This document shows, in pieces, positions 8,099 to 16,232 of a stretch of 64,000 nucleotides of DNA (position 1 is the stretch's first letter; the number at the start of each line of letters is the position of its first letter). Location of the stretch: positions 6,696,001-6,760,000 of the forward strand of contig NZ_CP134500.1 in assembly GCF_031760065.1 (NCBI RefSeq), written 5' to 3'. The translations under genes and the position numbers were made by a program. Under the pieces are notes generated by a model. The model did no database searches and was not told where the DNA came from. It saw only the letters and a list, made by a program, of their open reading frames with translations. This DNA is from Streptomyces durocortorensis (GTDB lineage: Bacteria; Actinomycetota; Actinomycetes; Streptomycetales; Streptomycetaceae).

Positions 8099-9484
8099 TC
8101 ACTTCCGCTCGTACGCGGCCATCGCGGCCCGCACCCCGGGGGAGAACAGGGCGGGACCCAGTGCGTCGGAGTGGGCCAGCCCCAGCGGGGACAGCCGCAG
8201 CAGCCCGTCCGGCGCCGCCCGGTCCAGCCAGCCCCGGGCCGCGAACTTGGCCAGCTCGGCCGGGAAGTCCGCCCCCGGGTCCGTGCCGAACCGCGCGCGG
8301 TAGTCGGCGACCGGCAGCCCCGCCGCCTGGAGCAGCGACTGGAGCAGATGCCTCCGGCGCGCCTCGTCGGCGTCCACGAACCGGCCGACCTCGGCGCGCG
8401 AGAAGTCATCGGTGGTGGTGAAGCGGTCGATGATCGACCGGATCTCCCGCATGTCCACCGCGTAGTCGAAGGAGTAGTGCAGTCCCGCCGTGTAGGAACG
8501 GGCTCCGCAGCCCAGGCCGATCATGCCGTCGGTCTGGCAGGCGTAGTCCTCCGGCCCGTCCTGCGCCTCGCGGGGGGCGTCGGCGCGCCGGAACATCCGC
8601 ATCGACACCTGCTCGTAGCCGTGCGCCAGCAGATGGTCCCGGCCGACCGCGTACAGCCGCAGCCGCTGCTCGTCCCAGGCGGTCTGCTCCAGCGCCTCCG
8701 CATCCGGACCGACCGCCGTACCCAGGCGGTGGAGGCCGGTGAGCGGGCGGACGTACAACGGATAGAGATACAGTTCCTCGGGCCGCCAGGCCAGCGCCGC
8801 GTCCAGCGAGGTGAGCCAGCTGCGCTCGGTCTGCCCGTCGATGCCGTAGATCAGGTCGATGTTCAGCACCGGGATCGCCGCCTCGCGGATCCGGCCGAGC
8901 GCCGCCTCCACATCGGCCCGGCGCTGCGGACGGACGGCGGCCCGCGCCTCGGCGTCCACGAAGCTCTGTACGCCGATGCTGACCCGGGTCGCACCCCGGT
9001 CGGCCAGCACGGCCAGCCGGTCGGCTGTCGCGGTGGACGGGGAGGTCTCCACCGACAGCGGCACCGAGCGCAGTTCGGCGCCCATCCGCTTCTCCGCTGT
9101 GTCGCAGAGCCGCTCCAGCTCACCGGCGGTGAGGAAGGTCGGCGTTCCGCCGCCGAAGGCCGCCGCCGCGAACCGCACAGGACCCTCGTCGCCCAGCGCT
9201 TCCCGTACGGCCACCGCCTGCCGGTCCAGGGCGTCGAGATAGCGCGTCGTCAGTTCCTCGGGCGCGCCGATCCGGGTGAAGAGGTTGCAGAAGCCGCAGC
9301 GGACCTCGCAGAAGGGTATGTGGAGATAGAGGGACAGGGCGTCCTTCGGCTCCGCCGCCCAGAGATCGCGCAGCGCGGGCCGGTCCGCCAGCGGGCGGTA
9401 GGCCGTCTTGTGCGGATAGGCGTAGACGTAACTCTCGTACGGCCGGACGGCGGGTGGCGCGGAAGTGCTGGTGGTGATCGTCAT
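8099..9484 (-). CDS. STM4012-family radical SAM protein, HemN-like
   Basis: 461 aa. The start is the ATG at 9482-9484, which overlaps the STM4013 stop as ATGA. The radical SAM motif is LYLHIPFCEVRCGFCNLF (Cys59, Cys63, Cys66). It is followed by AFGGGTPTFL and SIGVQSFVDAEARAAVRPQR, the arrangement of oxygen-independent coproporphyrinogen oxidase (HemN/HemW) relatives, and a C-terminal HemN-like domain (MIGLGCGARSY). No other heme gene is near. The constant linkage with STM4011, 4013 and 4014 argues for a separate pathway, so annotation as hemN would mislead. Confidence 0.87.
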   Translation of the reverse strand: MTITTSTSAPPAVRPYESYVYAYPHKTAYRPLADRPALRDLWAAEPKDALSLYLHIPFCEVRCGFCNLFTRIGAPEELTTRYLDALDRQAVAVREALGDEGPVRFAAAAFGGGTPTFLTAGELERLCDTAEKRMGAELRSVPLSVETSPSTATADRLAVLADRGATRVSIGVQSFVDAEARAAVRPQRRADVEAALGRIREAAIPVLNIDLIYGIDGQTERSWLTSLDAALAWRPEELYLYPLYVRPLTGLHRLGTAVGPDAEALEQTAWDEQRLRLYAVGRDHLLAHGYEQVSMRMFRRADAPREAQDGPEDYACQTDGMIGLGCGARSYTAGLHYSFDYAVDMREIRSIIDRFTTTDDFSRAEVGRFVDADEARRRHLLQSLLQAAGLPVADYRARFGTDPGADFPAELAKFAARGWLDRAAPDGLLRLSPLGLAHSDALGPALFSPGVRAAMAAYERK

Positions 9485-10356
9485 CGGGCGGTCCCGGGGT
9501 CGAGCGGTGCGGGCGGTTCGAGCGGTGCGGCAGATGCGGCTGGTGTGGGAGATGCGGGCGGGTCGAGGAAGAAGTGGGCGTACGGGACGGTCCAGACGGC
9601 CGGGTGGCCGAGCCGGTGACCGGTGTAGCCGTCGTCGCCGTAGGCGGTGCCGTGGTCGGAACAGACGATGGCGAAACACCGGCGGCGGCTGCTCGCCGCG
9701 GCGAAGAGCCGGCCGATGTGCCGGTCGACGTATTCCAGGGCGGCCGCGTGCGTGGCGCGCGAGTCGCCCGCCTCACGGGTCGCGCCGGGCAGATGGAACC
9801 AGTTCGGCTGATGCAGCGCCGACACGTTGACGAAGAGGAACAGCCGCTGCTCCCGGGGGAGCGCCGCGACGACCTCCTCCGCCCGGGTCACCTGTTCCTC
9901 GAACGAGGTGGGTGAGGCGACGCCGAAGCCGGGCTCCCAGTGGCTCTCCTGGAACATCCCGGGCAGCACCGAACCGAGCGGCCCCTGGCGGTTGAAGAAG
10001 CCGACCCCGCCGATGCACACCGTGCGATAGCCCTCGGCGGCCAGCCCCGACACCAGGTCCGGGGTGTCGAAGACGAACGTGCCGTCCGCCGTCGTCTCAC
10101 TGCCCGCGAACCGCGCCGCGAACAGCCGCGGATGCGGCCCCGGGGAGGCGGGCGTCGGCAGGAACCCGGCGAACATCGCCTGGTGCGAGGCGTAGGTGAA
10201 GCTCCCCGGAGCATGCCGCTCCTCCCACCGGCCGCCGGGCAGATACCGGGCCAGGTGAGGGATGCGCCCGGCGGCCGCCAGCTCGACGGCGACATCGTGG
10301 CGCAGGGTGTCCAGGGTGACCAGCAGCAGGTCGTGACTGCCCACGACCTCGCTCAT
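9481..10356 (-). CDS. STM4013/SEN3800-family hydrolase, alkaline phosphatase fold
   Basis: 291 aa from ATG 10354-10356. A GTG at 10408-10410 has a better ribosome-binding site (GAGG, 7 bases away) and would add 18 residues and overlap STM4014. Metal-site motifs of the sulfatase/alkaline phosphatase superfamily are visible: LLLVTLDTLRHDVA at the N-terminus and VCSDHGTAYGDDGYTGH near the C-terminus, with the nucleophile region in GSFTYASHQAMFAGF. It is shorter than sulfatases. It may hydrolyse a phosphate or sulfate ester on the product of the operon; the substrate is unknown. Confidence 0.83.
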   Translation of the reverse strand: MSEVVGSHDLLLVTLDTLRHDVAVELAAAGRIPHLARYLPGGRWEERHAPGSFTYASHQAMFAGFLPTPASPGPHPRLFAARFAGSETTADGTFVFDTPDLVSGLAAEGYRTVCIGGVGFFNRQGPLGSVLPGMFQESHWEPGFGVASPTSFEEQVTRAEEVVAALPREQRLFLFVNVSALHQPNWFHLPGATREAGDSRATHAAALEYVDRHIGRLFAAASSRRRCFAIVCSDHGTAYGDDGYTGHRLGHPAVWTVPYAHFFLDPPASPTPAASAAPLEPPAPLDPGTAR

Positions 10357-10390
10357 ATCGGGCCGGCCGGTTTCAGGGGTCGCGGCGGGG

Positions 10391-11548
10391 TCAGGAAGCG
10401 GTGACAGCACGGTGGTTCCTCGCTCGGTCCAGTACAGCGGCGACCTGCGCCGCATAGGTGTCCAGGCCCTCGGCCCCGCTGCCCGGCAGACCGGTCAGCC
10501 CCGGCAGCAGATCGCCGAAGGCGTTGACCTCGCCGACGGCGAAGCGCCGCCAGCCGACCGCGGGCAGCAGATCGACCCCCACGCACGGCGTGCCGGGGAA
10601 GCAGGCCGCCGCCCGCTCGCACATCGACAGCGCCTCGCGCCAGGAGCCGCCCGCCGCCGACACGGCCGCCCGGACCTCGTCGAGATCACCGCGCGCGCCG
10701 CCGAGATGCAGATTGGTCATGGGGCCCGTGCTCGTCCGCACCACGGCGTGCGTCGCCCGGCCGCCGATCACCACGATCCGCAGATCCGCAGCCCGCCCCC
10801 GCTGGGACGCCTTCGGCACCCAGCGCTCGATGTGCAGCCCGTCCGGGGCCAGCGCGTCCACGATGCGGCCGACCTCCCGCTCCGTGGTGTACCGGCGGAC
10901 CCGCAGCGAGTTGAACAGCCGCCCCTCGGCGTCCCGTTCCACCGAGGTGCTCGCCCGGACCCGGCCGGGGCCCGCCGACTCCACGGCCAGCACCCCCGAG
11001 GCGGAGGAACCGTGCGCGAGCTTCACGAACACCCGGGGCATCCGGTGCCCGCGCATCAACTCCCGTACGTCGGGCCATCCGTGCACGGCGGGCGCGCCCG
11101 GACCGGACGTCGGCGACGCGGGCACGGGGACCCCCGTGCCGTCCAGCACACCGTGGCACAGCCGCTTGTCGAAGAGCACCGCGATGTCGGCCGGGGAGCC
11201 GAGCACCTCGGCACCCGCAGCCGCCGCCGCGCGCGCCACCGCGTCGACGGCCGAGGTGAAGGCGGCGTACCACCGGCCCGACCCCTCCACCCGGGTCGGG
11301 TCGTCCACCCCGCGCAGCAGCCGCTCCACCTCGGCGTTCTCGCCCGGCGAATCGATGCGAACGCTCTCGCCCGGCCGGAACACCGCCTCCCCGCGCAGCA
11401 CCCGGAGCCAGGGCACGACCCGGGCCGGGCGCAGCCCGGCGGCCCGGACGGCCTCCCGGAAGAAGGTGACCCGGCGGTTGTCCGGATTGCCCACGACGGC
11501 GAAGCGCGGCGCCTCCGCGCTCCTAGAGCTACTCGCTGACGGCGACAT
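10391..11548 (-). CDS. STM4014-family protein, ATP-grasp-like
   Basis: 385 aa. The ATG at 11546-11548 lies inside the end of the STM4015 gene (20-base overlap), so the two are translationally coupled. The middle and C-terminus look like an ATP-grasp ligase: a lysine in FVKLAHGSSASGVLAVE, an arginine in ADLRIVVIGG, and the metal-binding end GVDLLPAVGWRRFAVGEVNA followed by FGDLLPG. ATP-grasp enzymes make amide or thioester bonds, often on peptides. With two radical SAM enzymes and an esterase-like hydrolase this suggests a multi-step modification, which is inference. Confidence 0.82.
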   Translation of the reverse strand: MSPSASSSRSAEAPRFAVVGNPDNRRVTFFREAVRAAGLRPARVVPWLRVLRGEAVFRPGESVRIDSPGENAEVERLLRGVDDPTRVEGSGRWYAAFTSAVDAVARAAAAAGAEVLGSPADIAVLFDKRLCHGVLDGTGVPVPASPTSGPGAPAVHGWPDVRELMRGHRMPRVFVKLAHGSSASGVLAVESAGPGRVRASTSVERDAEGRLFNSLRVRRYTTEREVGRIVDALAPDGLHIERWVPKASQRGRAADLRIVVIGGRATHAVVRTSTGPMTNLHLGGARGDLDEVRAAVSAAGGSWREALSMCERAAACFPGTPCVGVDLLPAVGWRRFAVGEVNAFGDLLPGLTGLPGSGAEGLDTYAAQVAAVLDRARNHRAVTAS

Positions 11549-12476
11549 AGCGCTCCGGTTCGTCGTCCGGGTCCCCGTAGTCCTCCTCGGCCTCGCCGCC
11601 CTCCACCAGGGCCGGGGCGCAGGCGGTCCTGATGCGGTCCAGCACCGGTTCGGTGAGGTAGTGGTGGCGCAGGTCGAGCGTGGACAGGTGGCTCAGCGGC
11701 TGCCCGTTCAGCAGGGCCTCGCCGCCCGTGTCGCTGAGGGTGCCCATGGACAGGGCGAGGGTCTCCAGCTGGGCGACGACGGGTGCGGACGCCACGGCGG
11801 CGGCGATCTCGTCCTGGATCTCGCTGTTCTGCAACCCCAGGTGGCGCAGCCGGGGGAACGCGCTGCCCGACAGGACCGGTGCGACGTCCTGGACGGTGGC
11901 ATCGCCGCCGTACCACGAGCTGCCGAACCACAGGTCCAGCCGCTCCAGCGCGGGCAGTTCGCTCGCGGCGACCGCCCGCACCAGCTCGCCGGGCAGCCCG
12001 CCGGACTCGAAGCGCAGCGACTTCAGGGCCGTATGGCGCAGAGGGCGGAGCCGGAGATCCTCCGCGCCGCAGCCGCGCACCGTGAACTCCTCCAGCAGCG
12101 GGAGCGCTTCGAGCACCGGTGTGATGTCGCACATGGGCAGCCACGACACCTCGCACTCCTCGCCCACCACATCGGCGAGGAAGAGCCCGCGCAGAGCCGG
12201 GAAACGGTCCGCGTGGGCGACGAGCAGATCCCTCACGGGGGCGAACGGGGTGTACCCCTCACGCCACCAGGGGCCGATGAGGAGCGCCCGGACCCGCGCT
12301 GTGTCCACGGTGTCCAGGAACTGCTGCCACAGGGCGGCGAAGTCCGTCTCCTCGCCGTAGTCGCACTGCAGCCGCCAGGCCACCGCGTCGGGGGCGGGCA
12401 GGGGCACGGACACCGCAGCCGTATGGACCGGCAGGCCGTGGAAGTGGTCAGGATGCCGGATACCGATGTAGTCCAT
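11529..12476 (-). CDS. STM4015-family LRR-like protein, copy A
   Basis: 315 aa. Leucine-rich repeats of about 25-30 residues fill the middle and C-terminal part (for example LPALERLDLWFGSSWYGG, FPRLRHLGLQNSEI, LSHLSTLDLRHHYLT). The last residues are ERYVAVSE, after an acidic stretch (GGEAEEDYGDPDDEPE). Copy B just upstream ends GRYTAVSE. LRR proteins usually bind other proteins, so it may present a substrate to the enzymes or carry the tail that they modify. It starts 6 bases after copy B and overlaps STM4014 by 20 bases. Confidence 0.82.
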   Translation of the reverse strand: MDYIGIRHPDHFHGLPVHTAAVSVPLPAPDAVAWRLQCDYGEETDFAALWQQFLDTVDTARVRALLIGPWWREGYTPFAPVRDLLVAHADRFPALRGLFLADVVGEECEVSWLPMCDITPVLEALPLLEEFTVRGCGAEDLRLRPLRHTALKSLRFESGGLPGELVRAVAASELPALERLDLWFGSSWYGGDATVQDVAPVLSGSAFPRLRHLGLQNSEIQDEIAAAVASAPVVAQLETLALSMGTLSDTGGEALLNGQPLSHLSTLDLRHHYLTEPVLDRIRTACAPALVEGGEAEEDYGDPDDEPERYVAVSE

Positions 12477-12482
12477 GGCCCC

Positions 12483-13445
12483 TCACTCCGACACGGCGGT
12501 GTAGCGGCCCTCGGCGCCGCGGTCGTCCCACGGCTTGCTCCGCTCGGACAGGTCGACGCGCACCCCGTGCGGCTCCAGGGCCGTACGTACCCGTTCCTCC
12601 ATGGCCTCGGTGAGGAAGTGATGGTGGAGGTCGAGCACGTCCAGGTGGGTGAGCGGCTGCCCTTCGAGGAGCGCGGCCGCGCCCTCGTCGCCCAGTGTCC
12701 CGTTCGACAGGTCGAGCGTCGTGAGCCGGGCGACGACCGGCGCCGAAGCGACCGCCGCCGCGATCTCGTTCTGCACCTCGCTGTTGCGCAGGCCCAGGTG
12801 GCTCAGCCGGGGGAAACGGGTGCCGGAGAGCAGCGGAGCCAGGTCCGCCACCTCGGTGTCGCCGCCGTAGGCGGACACCCCGAGCCAGAGGTCCAGCCGC
12901 TCCAGCGCCGGCAGTTCGCTGTCCAGCACTCCGCGCACCACCTGGACGGGGAGGCCGCCCGCCTGGATGGTCAGGGACCGCAGCCGCTCGTGCCGGATCG
13001 GCGGGAACACCAGGTCGGTGCCGCCGCGCACCCCGAACTCCGCCAGCGCCGGAAAGGCGGCCAACAGGGCCGTGACATCGGACTGTTCGATCCAGGTGAT
13101 CTCGGCCTGCTCCGCCTCCAGATCCCCGACGAACACCGCCTCCAGCGAGGTCAGCCGGTCGGCGGCGGCGAGCACCAGACCGATCGGGACGGAGGAGTCC
13201 TCCTCGTACGCCTCGCCCCACTGGCCGATGATCAGGGCCCGGACCCCGGCCGGGTCGACCGTGTCCAGGAAGTTGTTGAACTCGTCCTCCCAGGGCCGGT
13301 CCCGGCCCTCGTCCTTCCCGTACGGATCGACGGAGACACGCCAGGCCACGGTGTCGGCGGCGGGCTGGGCGGCCCCGTCGGTCGTGTGCTGGAAGTCGAC
13401 GGCCGGAAGGCCGCCGAACTCGTGCAGATGCTGCGCACCGTACAT
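12483..13445 (-). CDS. STM4015-family LRR-like protein, copy B
   Basis: 320 aa from the ATG at 13443-13445. It is a tandem paralogue of copy A along the whole length: WRVSVDPYG versus WRLQCDYGE, LDTVDPAGVRALIIGQW versus LDTVDTARVRALLIGPW, ELPALERLDLW in both, and NSEVQNEIAAAVASAPVVA versus NSEIQDEIAAAVASAPVVA. The LRR region is intact and the C-terminus is GRYTAVSE. As the first gene of the minus-strand operon it should be read from the 13446-13664 intergenic region. Keeping two diverged copies suggests different partners or substrates. Confidence 0.82.
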   Translation of the reverse strand: MYGAQHLHEFGGLPAVDFQHTTDGAAQPAADTVAWRVSVDPYGKDEGRDRPWEDEFNNFLDTVDPAGVRALIIGQWGEAYEEDSSVPIGLVLAAADRLTSLEAVFVGDLEAEQAEITWIEQSDVTALLAAFPALAEFGVRGGTDLVFPPIRHERLRSLTIQAGGLPVQVVRGVLDSELPALERLDLWLGVSAYGGDTEVADLAPLLSGTRFPRLSHLGLRNSEVQNEIAAAVASAPVVARLTTLDLSNGTLGDEGAAALLEGQPLTHLDVLDLHHHFLTEAMEERVRTALEPHGVRVDLSERSKPWDDRGAEGRYTAVSE

Positions 13446-13664
13446 GGCCCTGAGCTCCTGATCGTGGGGACTGCTGATGTCCGCAAGGTCTATCAAGCCG
13501 CACTGACAACGCCGCGACCGGGATCGGTCCGAGCCGGGGCCGGTCCTGTTCCGGACCCGGGCCGTACCCCTGCGAACCCCGTGCGACGGCCCGTTGTCAG
13601 ACCCTGCCCGTAGCGTTTTTCCCGTGGTCGGCACAGCGGGTGCCGCGACCGAGGGGAGACGTCT
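13446..13664. promoter_or_regulatory. Divergent control region of the STM4015 operon and the DUF6745 pair
   Basis: The 219 bases between two divergent transcription units must hold both promoters. I do not see a clear -10/-35 pair. A good ribosome-binding site (GAGGGGAG, 13651-13658) ends the region on the plus side. Confidence 0.4.
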
Positions 13665-13991
13665 GTGTACCGGCAGGGCGATGTACTGATCATGGCGCTG
13701 GAGGAGTCGGCTGTGCCCGCTCCGTTCCTGGAGGCCCCTGGCGAACTGCGCGACGGGCGGGGGCGGCTGGTGCTCGCGCTGGGCGAAGTCACCGGCCACG
13801 CGCACGCCGTGCAGGGGCCCGGACGGCTGATCCGGGAGGCGGGCCCGTTCGGCCCGATGCTGCTCCATCTCCCCGAGGGCGGACGAGTCGTCCACGAGGA
13901 ACACGCCACGATCGCACTTCCGCAGGGCTGGTTCCGCGTCGTGCGGCAGCGGGAGTACGCGCCGGGGGCGGTCCGCATCGTGGCGGACTGA
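13665..13991 (+). CDS. Conserved 108-aa protein of unknown function
   Basis: GTG start with GAGGGGAG 7 bases upstream. It begins YRQGDVLIMALEE and contains LALGEVTGHAHAV, then VHEEHATIALPQGWFRVV and RQREYAPGAVRIVAD. These blocks belong to a small family I have seen beside DUF6745 genes in actinobacteria. The repeated His motifs (GHAHAV, HEEHA) could bind a metal, and the size and strands suggest a compact beta fold. It has no signal or membrane segment. It is followed 90 bases later by the DUF6745 gene on the same strand. Confidence 0.72.
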   Translation: MYRQGDVLIMALEESAVPAPFLEAPGELRDGRGRLVLALGEVTGHAHAVQGPGRLIREAGPFGPMLLHLPEGGRVVHEEHATIALPQGWFRVVRQREYAPGAVRIVAD

Positions 13992-14081
13992 CCGCACCGT
14001 GCGGTGAGCACGGACGTCCAGAGCGACACAAGCCAGCGCGAACAAGCACGAACGAGTGAGAGCAGGGGACGGGGACAACCG

Positions 14082-15083
14082 ATGCAACATGTGAATTCCT
14101 GGCGGAACGTGGCGGCGGCGACCGGCCGGGCGGACCGGGCGGCGGCCGAGGCCGGAGTGCGACGCGCCTATCGCACCGCGGGCCTGGCCGAGCCGGACCG
14201 GATCATCTGGGCCGCATCGCCCCGGGCCGCCGTCGAGACCGTGGAGAAGCTGACCGACGCCGGACGCTCGGTCCGCGAAGAGGTCCGCACCCGGCCGTGG
14301 GCCGAGGAACGCCGCCGGATGTACGACGAGCTCGGCCCGGCGGGCTGGTCGGCGCTCTGGTCCGCGACGGGCGCGCAGCTGTGGGAGACCACGGCCGCGC
14401 TCGCCGAGCGGATACGGACCGGTGTCGTCGCCGATCTGGCCGTACGGCCGGAGGATGAGGGTGACGTGCGCCTGGTGCTCCTCGACGCCGTGCTCGGCCA
14501 GCACGACGCCGCCTGGCTCGCCGCGTTCGACGGCCGCGGCGACCGGCTGACGGGCCTCGCGGAGGTGGCCCGCAACGCCGGCTGGTGGTGGCCGTACGAG
14601 CGGGCCGTCGTGATCGCCGAGCGGCCCGACGTCCTCCACCGCGACGAGGCGGGCCGCCTCGACCACGGCGAGGGACCGGCCCTCGCCTACGGGGACGGCT
14701 TCGCCCTGTACGCCTGGCGCGGCATGCCGGTCCCCGCCGCGTTCCTGGCCGAGCTGTCCACCCTCACGCCCGAGCGGATACGGGCCGAGGAGAACGCGGA
14801 ACTGCGCCGCGTGATGCTGGAGTACTACGGCTACGACCGGTATCTCACGGAGTCGGGCGCCGAGCCCGTCCACCGCGACGAGACGGGCATCCTCTGGCGC
14901 ATAGCCCTGGACGGCGACGAGGACGTCGTGATGGTCGAGGTGGTCAACTCCACCCCCGAGCGGGACGGAACGCACCGCACGTACTGGCTGCGCGTGCCGC
15001 CGACGACCCGGACCGCCAAGGACGGCGTCGCCTGGACGTTCGGCCTGGAGGGAGCGGCGTACGCACCGGTGCGCCAGACCTGA
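14082..15083 (+). CDS. DUF6745-like protein
   Basis: 333 aa. ATG 14082 is chosen because GGGGAC lies just upstream and homology-like sequence (QHVNSWRNVAAATGRADRAA) starts there; an in-frame ATG 78 bases earlier is possible. Features that fit DUF6745 are GWWWPYERAVVIAERPDVLH (RDEAGRLDHGEGPALAYGDG next) and a C-terminal block ending HRTYWLRVPPTTRTAKDGVAW. It is soluble and no catalytic motif is recognised. It is paired with the 108-aa gene and divergent from the STM4015-4011 operon, suggesting, not proving, a shared role. It is convergent with the TetR gene. Confidence 0.68.
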   Translation: MQHVNSWRNVAAATGRADRAAAEAGVRRAYRTAGLAEPDRIIWAASPRAAVETVEKLTDAGRSVREEVRTRPWAEERRRMYDELGPAGWSALWSATGAQLWETTAALAERIRTGVVADLAVRPEDEGDVRLVLLDAVLGQHDAAWLAAFDGRGDRLTGLAEVARNAGWWWPYERAVVIAERPDVLHRDEAGRLDHGEGPALAYGDGFALYAWRGMPVPAAFLAELSTLTPERIRAEENAELRRVMLEYYGYDRYLTESGAEPVHRDETGILWRIALDGDEDVVMVEVVNSTPERDGTHRTYWLRVPPTTRTAKDGVAWTFGLEGAAYAPVRQT

Positions 15084-15094
15084 GGTCCGGGCGG

Positions 15095-15721
15095 TCAGCC
15101 GTCGGCGGGGGAGCCGGTCAGGGCCGCGGGGTCGATGCCCAGCTCGCGGGCGAGCGCCTCATCGGTCCACCGCAGCATCGTGGCCCGCGAGAGCGGACCC
15201 GCGTACGAGGTCATCTGCACGGCCAGTCCGTCCAGCAGTGCCGTCAGCCGCCAGGCCGCCGACCGGGGGTCCTCGCACCGGAACTCACCGGCGGCCGCGC
15301 CCTCCTCGATGACCTTGGCCAGCTCGGTCTTCCACTTCTGGTCGAGGTCGCCCGCGACCTCGCGGAGGGCGGGGTCACGAAGGGCTGCCGCCCACCCCTC
15401 GATCCACAGCCGCCACCCCTTGGCCTGCCCCGTCGGCGCGTACCACCGTACGGCCGACCGCAGCCGCCGTACGGCGGTGGTCCGGCGGGCCAACAGCTTG
15501 CGGAGGTGGGAGAGATCTGCCTCGGCCGCGTACGTGAAAGCGGCGGCGACCAGCTTCTCCTTGGTCGAGAAATGGTAGAGAACGAGCGCGTTGCTCACGC
15601 CCAGCACCGAGGCGACATCGGCGATGCGCACGGCGCAGACGCCCCGGATCTTGATCTGTTCGACCGCCGCGCGCAACAGCTCCTCACGCCGCTCCGCCAC
15701 GTTCAACCGGATTCGTGCCAT
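15095..15721 (-). CDS. TetR-family regulator with BetI-type C-terminal domain
   Basis: 208 aa. The N-terminal HTH is ELLRAAVEQIKIRGVCAVRI, then ADVASVLGVSNALVLYHFSTKEKLVAAAF. The C-terminal ligand domain (RRLRSAVRWYAP to LLDGLAVQM) has the tetracyclin-repressor-like BetI-type pattern. The ATG at 15719-15721 has only an AAGGTGA ribosome-binding site between it and a MITE-like element that begins 13 bases upstream, so its native promoter has probably been moved or replaced. No target operator was found. Confidence 0.85.
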   Translation of the reverse strand: MARIRLNVAERREELLRAAVEQIKIRGVCAVRIADVASVLGVSNALVLYHFSTKEKLVAAAFTYAAEADLSHLRKLLARRTTAVRRLRSAVRWYAPTGQAKGWRLWIEGWAAALRDPALREVAGDLDQKWKTELAKVIEEGAAAGEFRCEDPRSAAWRLTALLDGLAVQMTSYAGPLSRATMLRWTDEALARELGIDPAALTGSPADG

Positions 15722-15734
15722 CGGGTCACCTTAA

Positions 15735-15844
15735 GGCTGTCCCGTCGTCCCTGGCGGGCGCATGTCGTATGCGGACGCTGCTCTGTCGTGCGGCGCACCG
15801 CATCTGATGCCGCGCGCTGATCCACCAGGGATGACGGGACAGCC
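15735..15844. mobile_element. MITE-like element, 110 bp, with terminal inverted repeats
   Basis: GGCTGTCCCGTCGTCCCTGG at the left end and, on the other strand, GGCTGTCCCGTCATCCCTGG at the right end agree at 19 of 20 positions, and the match continues for a few more bases. The 70-base interior has no open frame. This is the structure of a miniature element mobilised by a related transposase; I recall similar ends in other streptomycetes. No clear target duplication can be seen. It abuts the tetR start. Confidence 0.7.
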
Positions 15845-16232
15845 CTCTACCAATGGGCCAGGTCAGCGGCGGCGGCCCCGGCGGGCCGGGCCCGGGATGC
15901 GGACGTTCACCAGGAGGACCTAACGGGGTGCGAGGGATGTGACGGGGCCGGCCGAGGGGGTCGGAATCCTCCGGTTCACCCGGACGTTGGATCGTGCATG
16001 ACGGGTTCGGAACCCACGGAAGTAGCACGGCCGAACCTCGGCCGGAGGTCGTCGGACGATGCCGTGGCGCAGGTCCTGATCAGTGAGCACCGGGATGCGC
16101 GGGGCGAGTATCCGGACGGGGGCGACCGCCCGCGGCCGGTGGCCGGATCGGCTGCTCCGTTCACCATCCATTTCTCGCCCTGCCGTACAGCCCGACCATA
16201 ATGAGACGACACCGACTCCCTCAGGAGATGTT
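15845..16232. other. Intergenic region before the MBL hydrolase
   Basis: These 388 bases carry no gene I can support. A CATAAT hexamer at 16195-16200 is a reasonable -10 element for the rightward MBL gene, and AGGAG at 16223-16227 is its ribosome-binding site. Confidence 0.45.

Noticed and set aside
8099..9484. Annotation as hemN/hemW (coproporphyrinogen oxidase)
   Set aside because: The HemN-like fold is shared, but the gene is locked in the STM4011-4015 operon and no heme genes are near.
10458..13613. 1051-codon plus-strand open frame across the STM4014/4015 genes
   Set aside because: Antisense to three genes with clear family motifs; Arg/Ser/Pro-rich at first and then His/Gln-rich, typical of a shadow.
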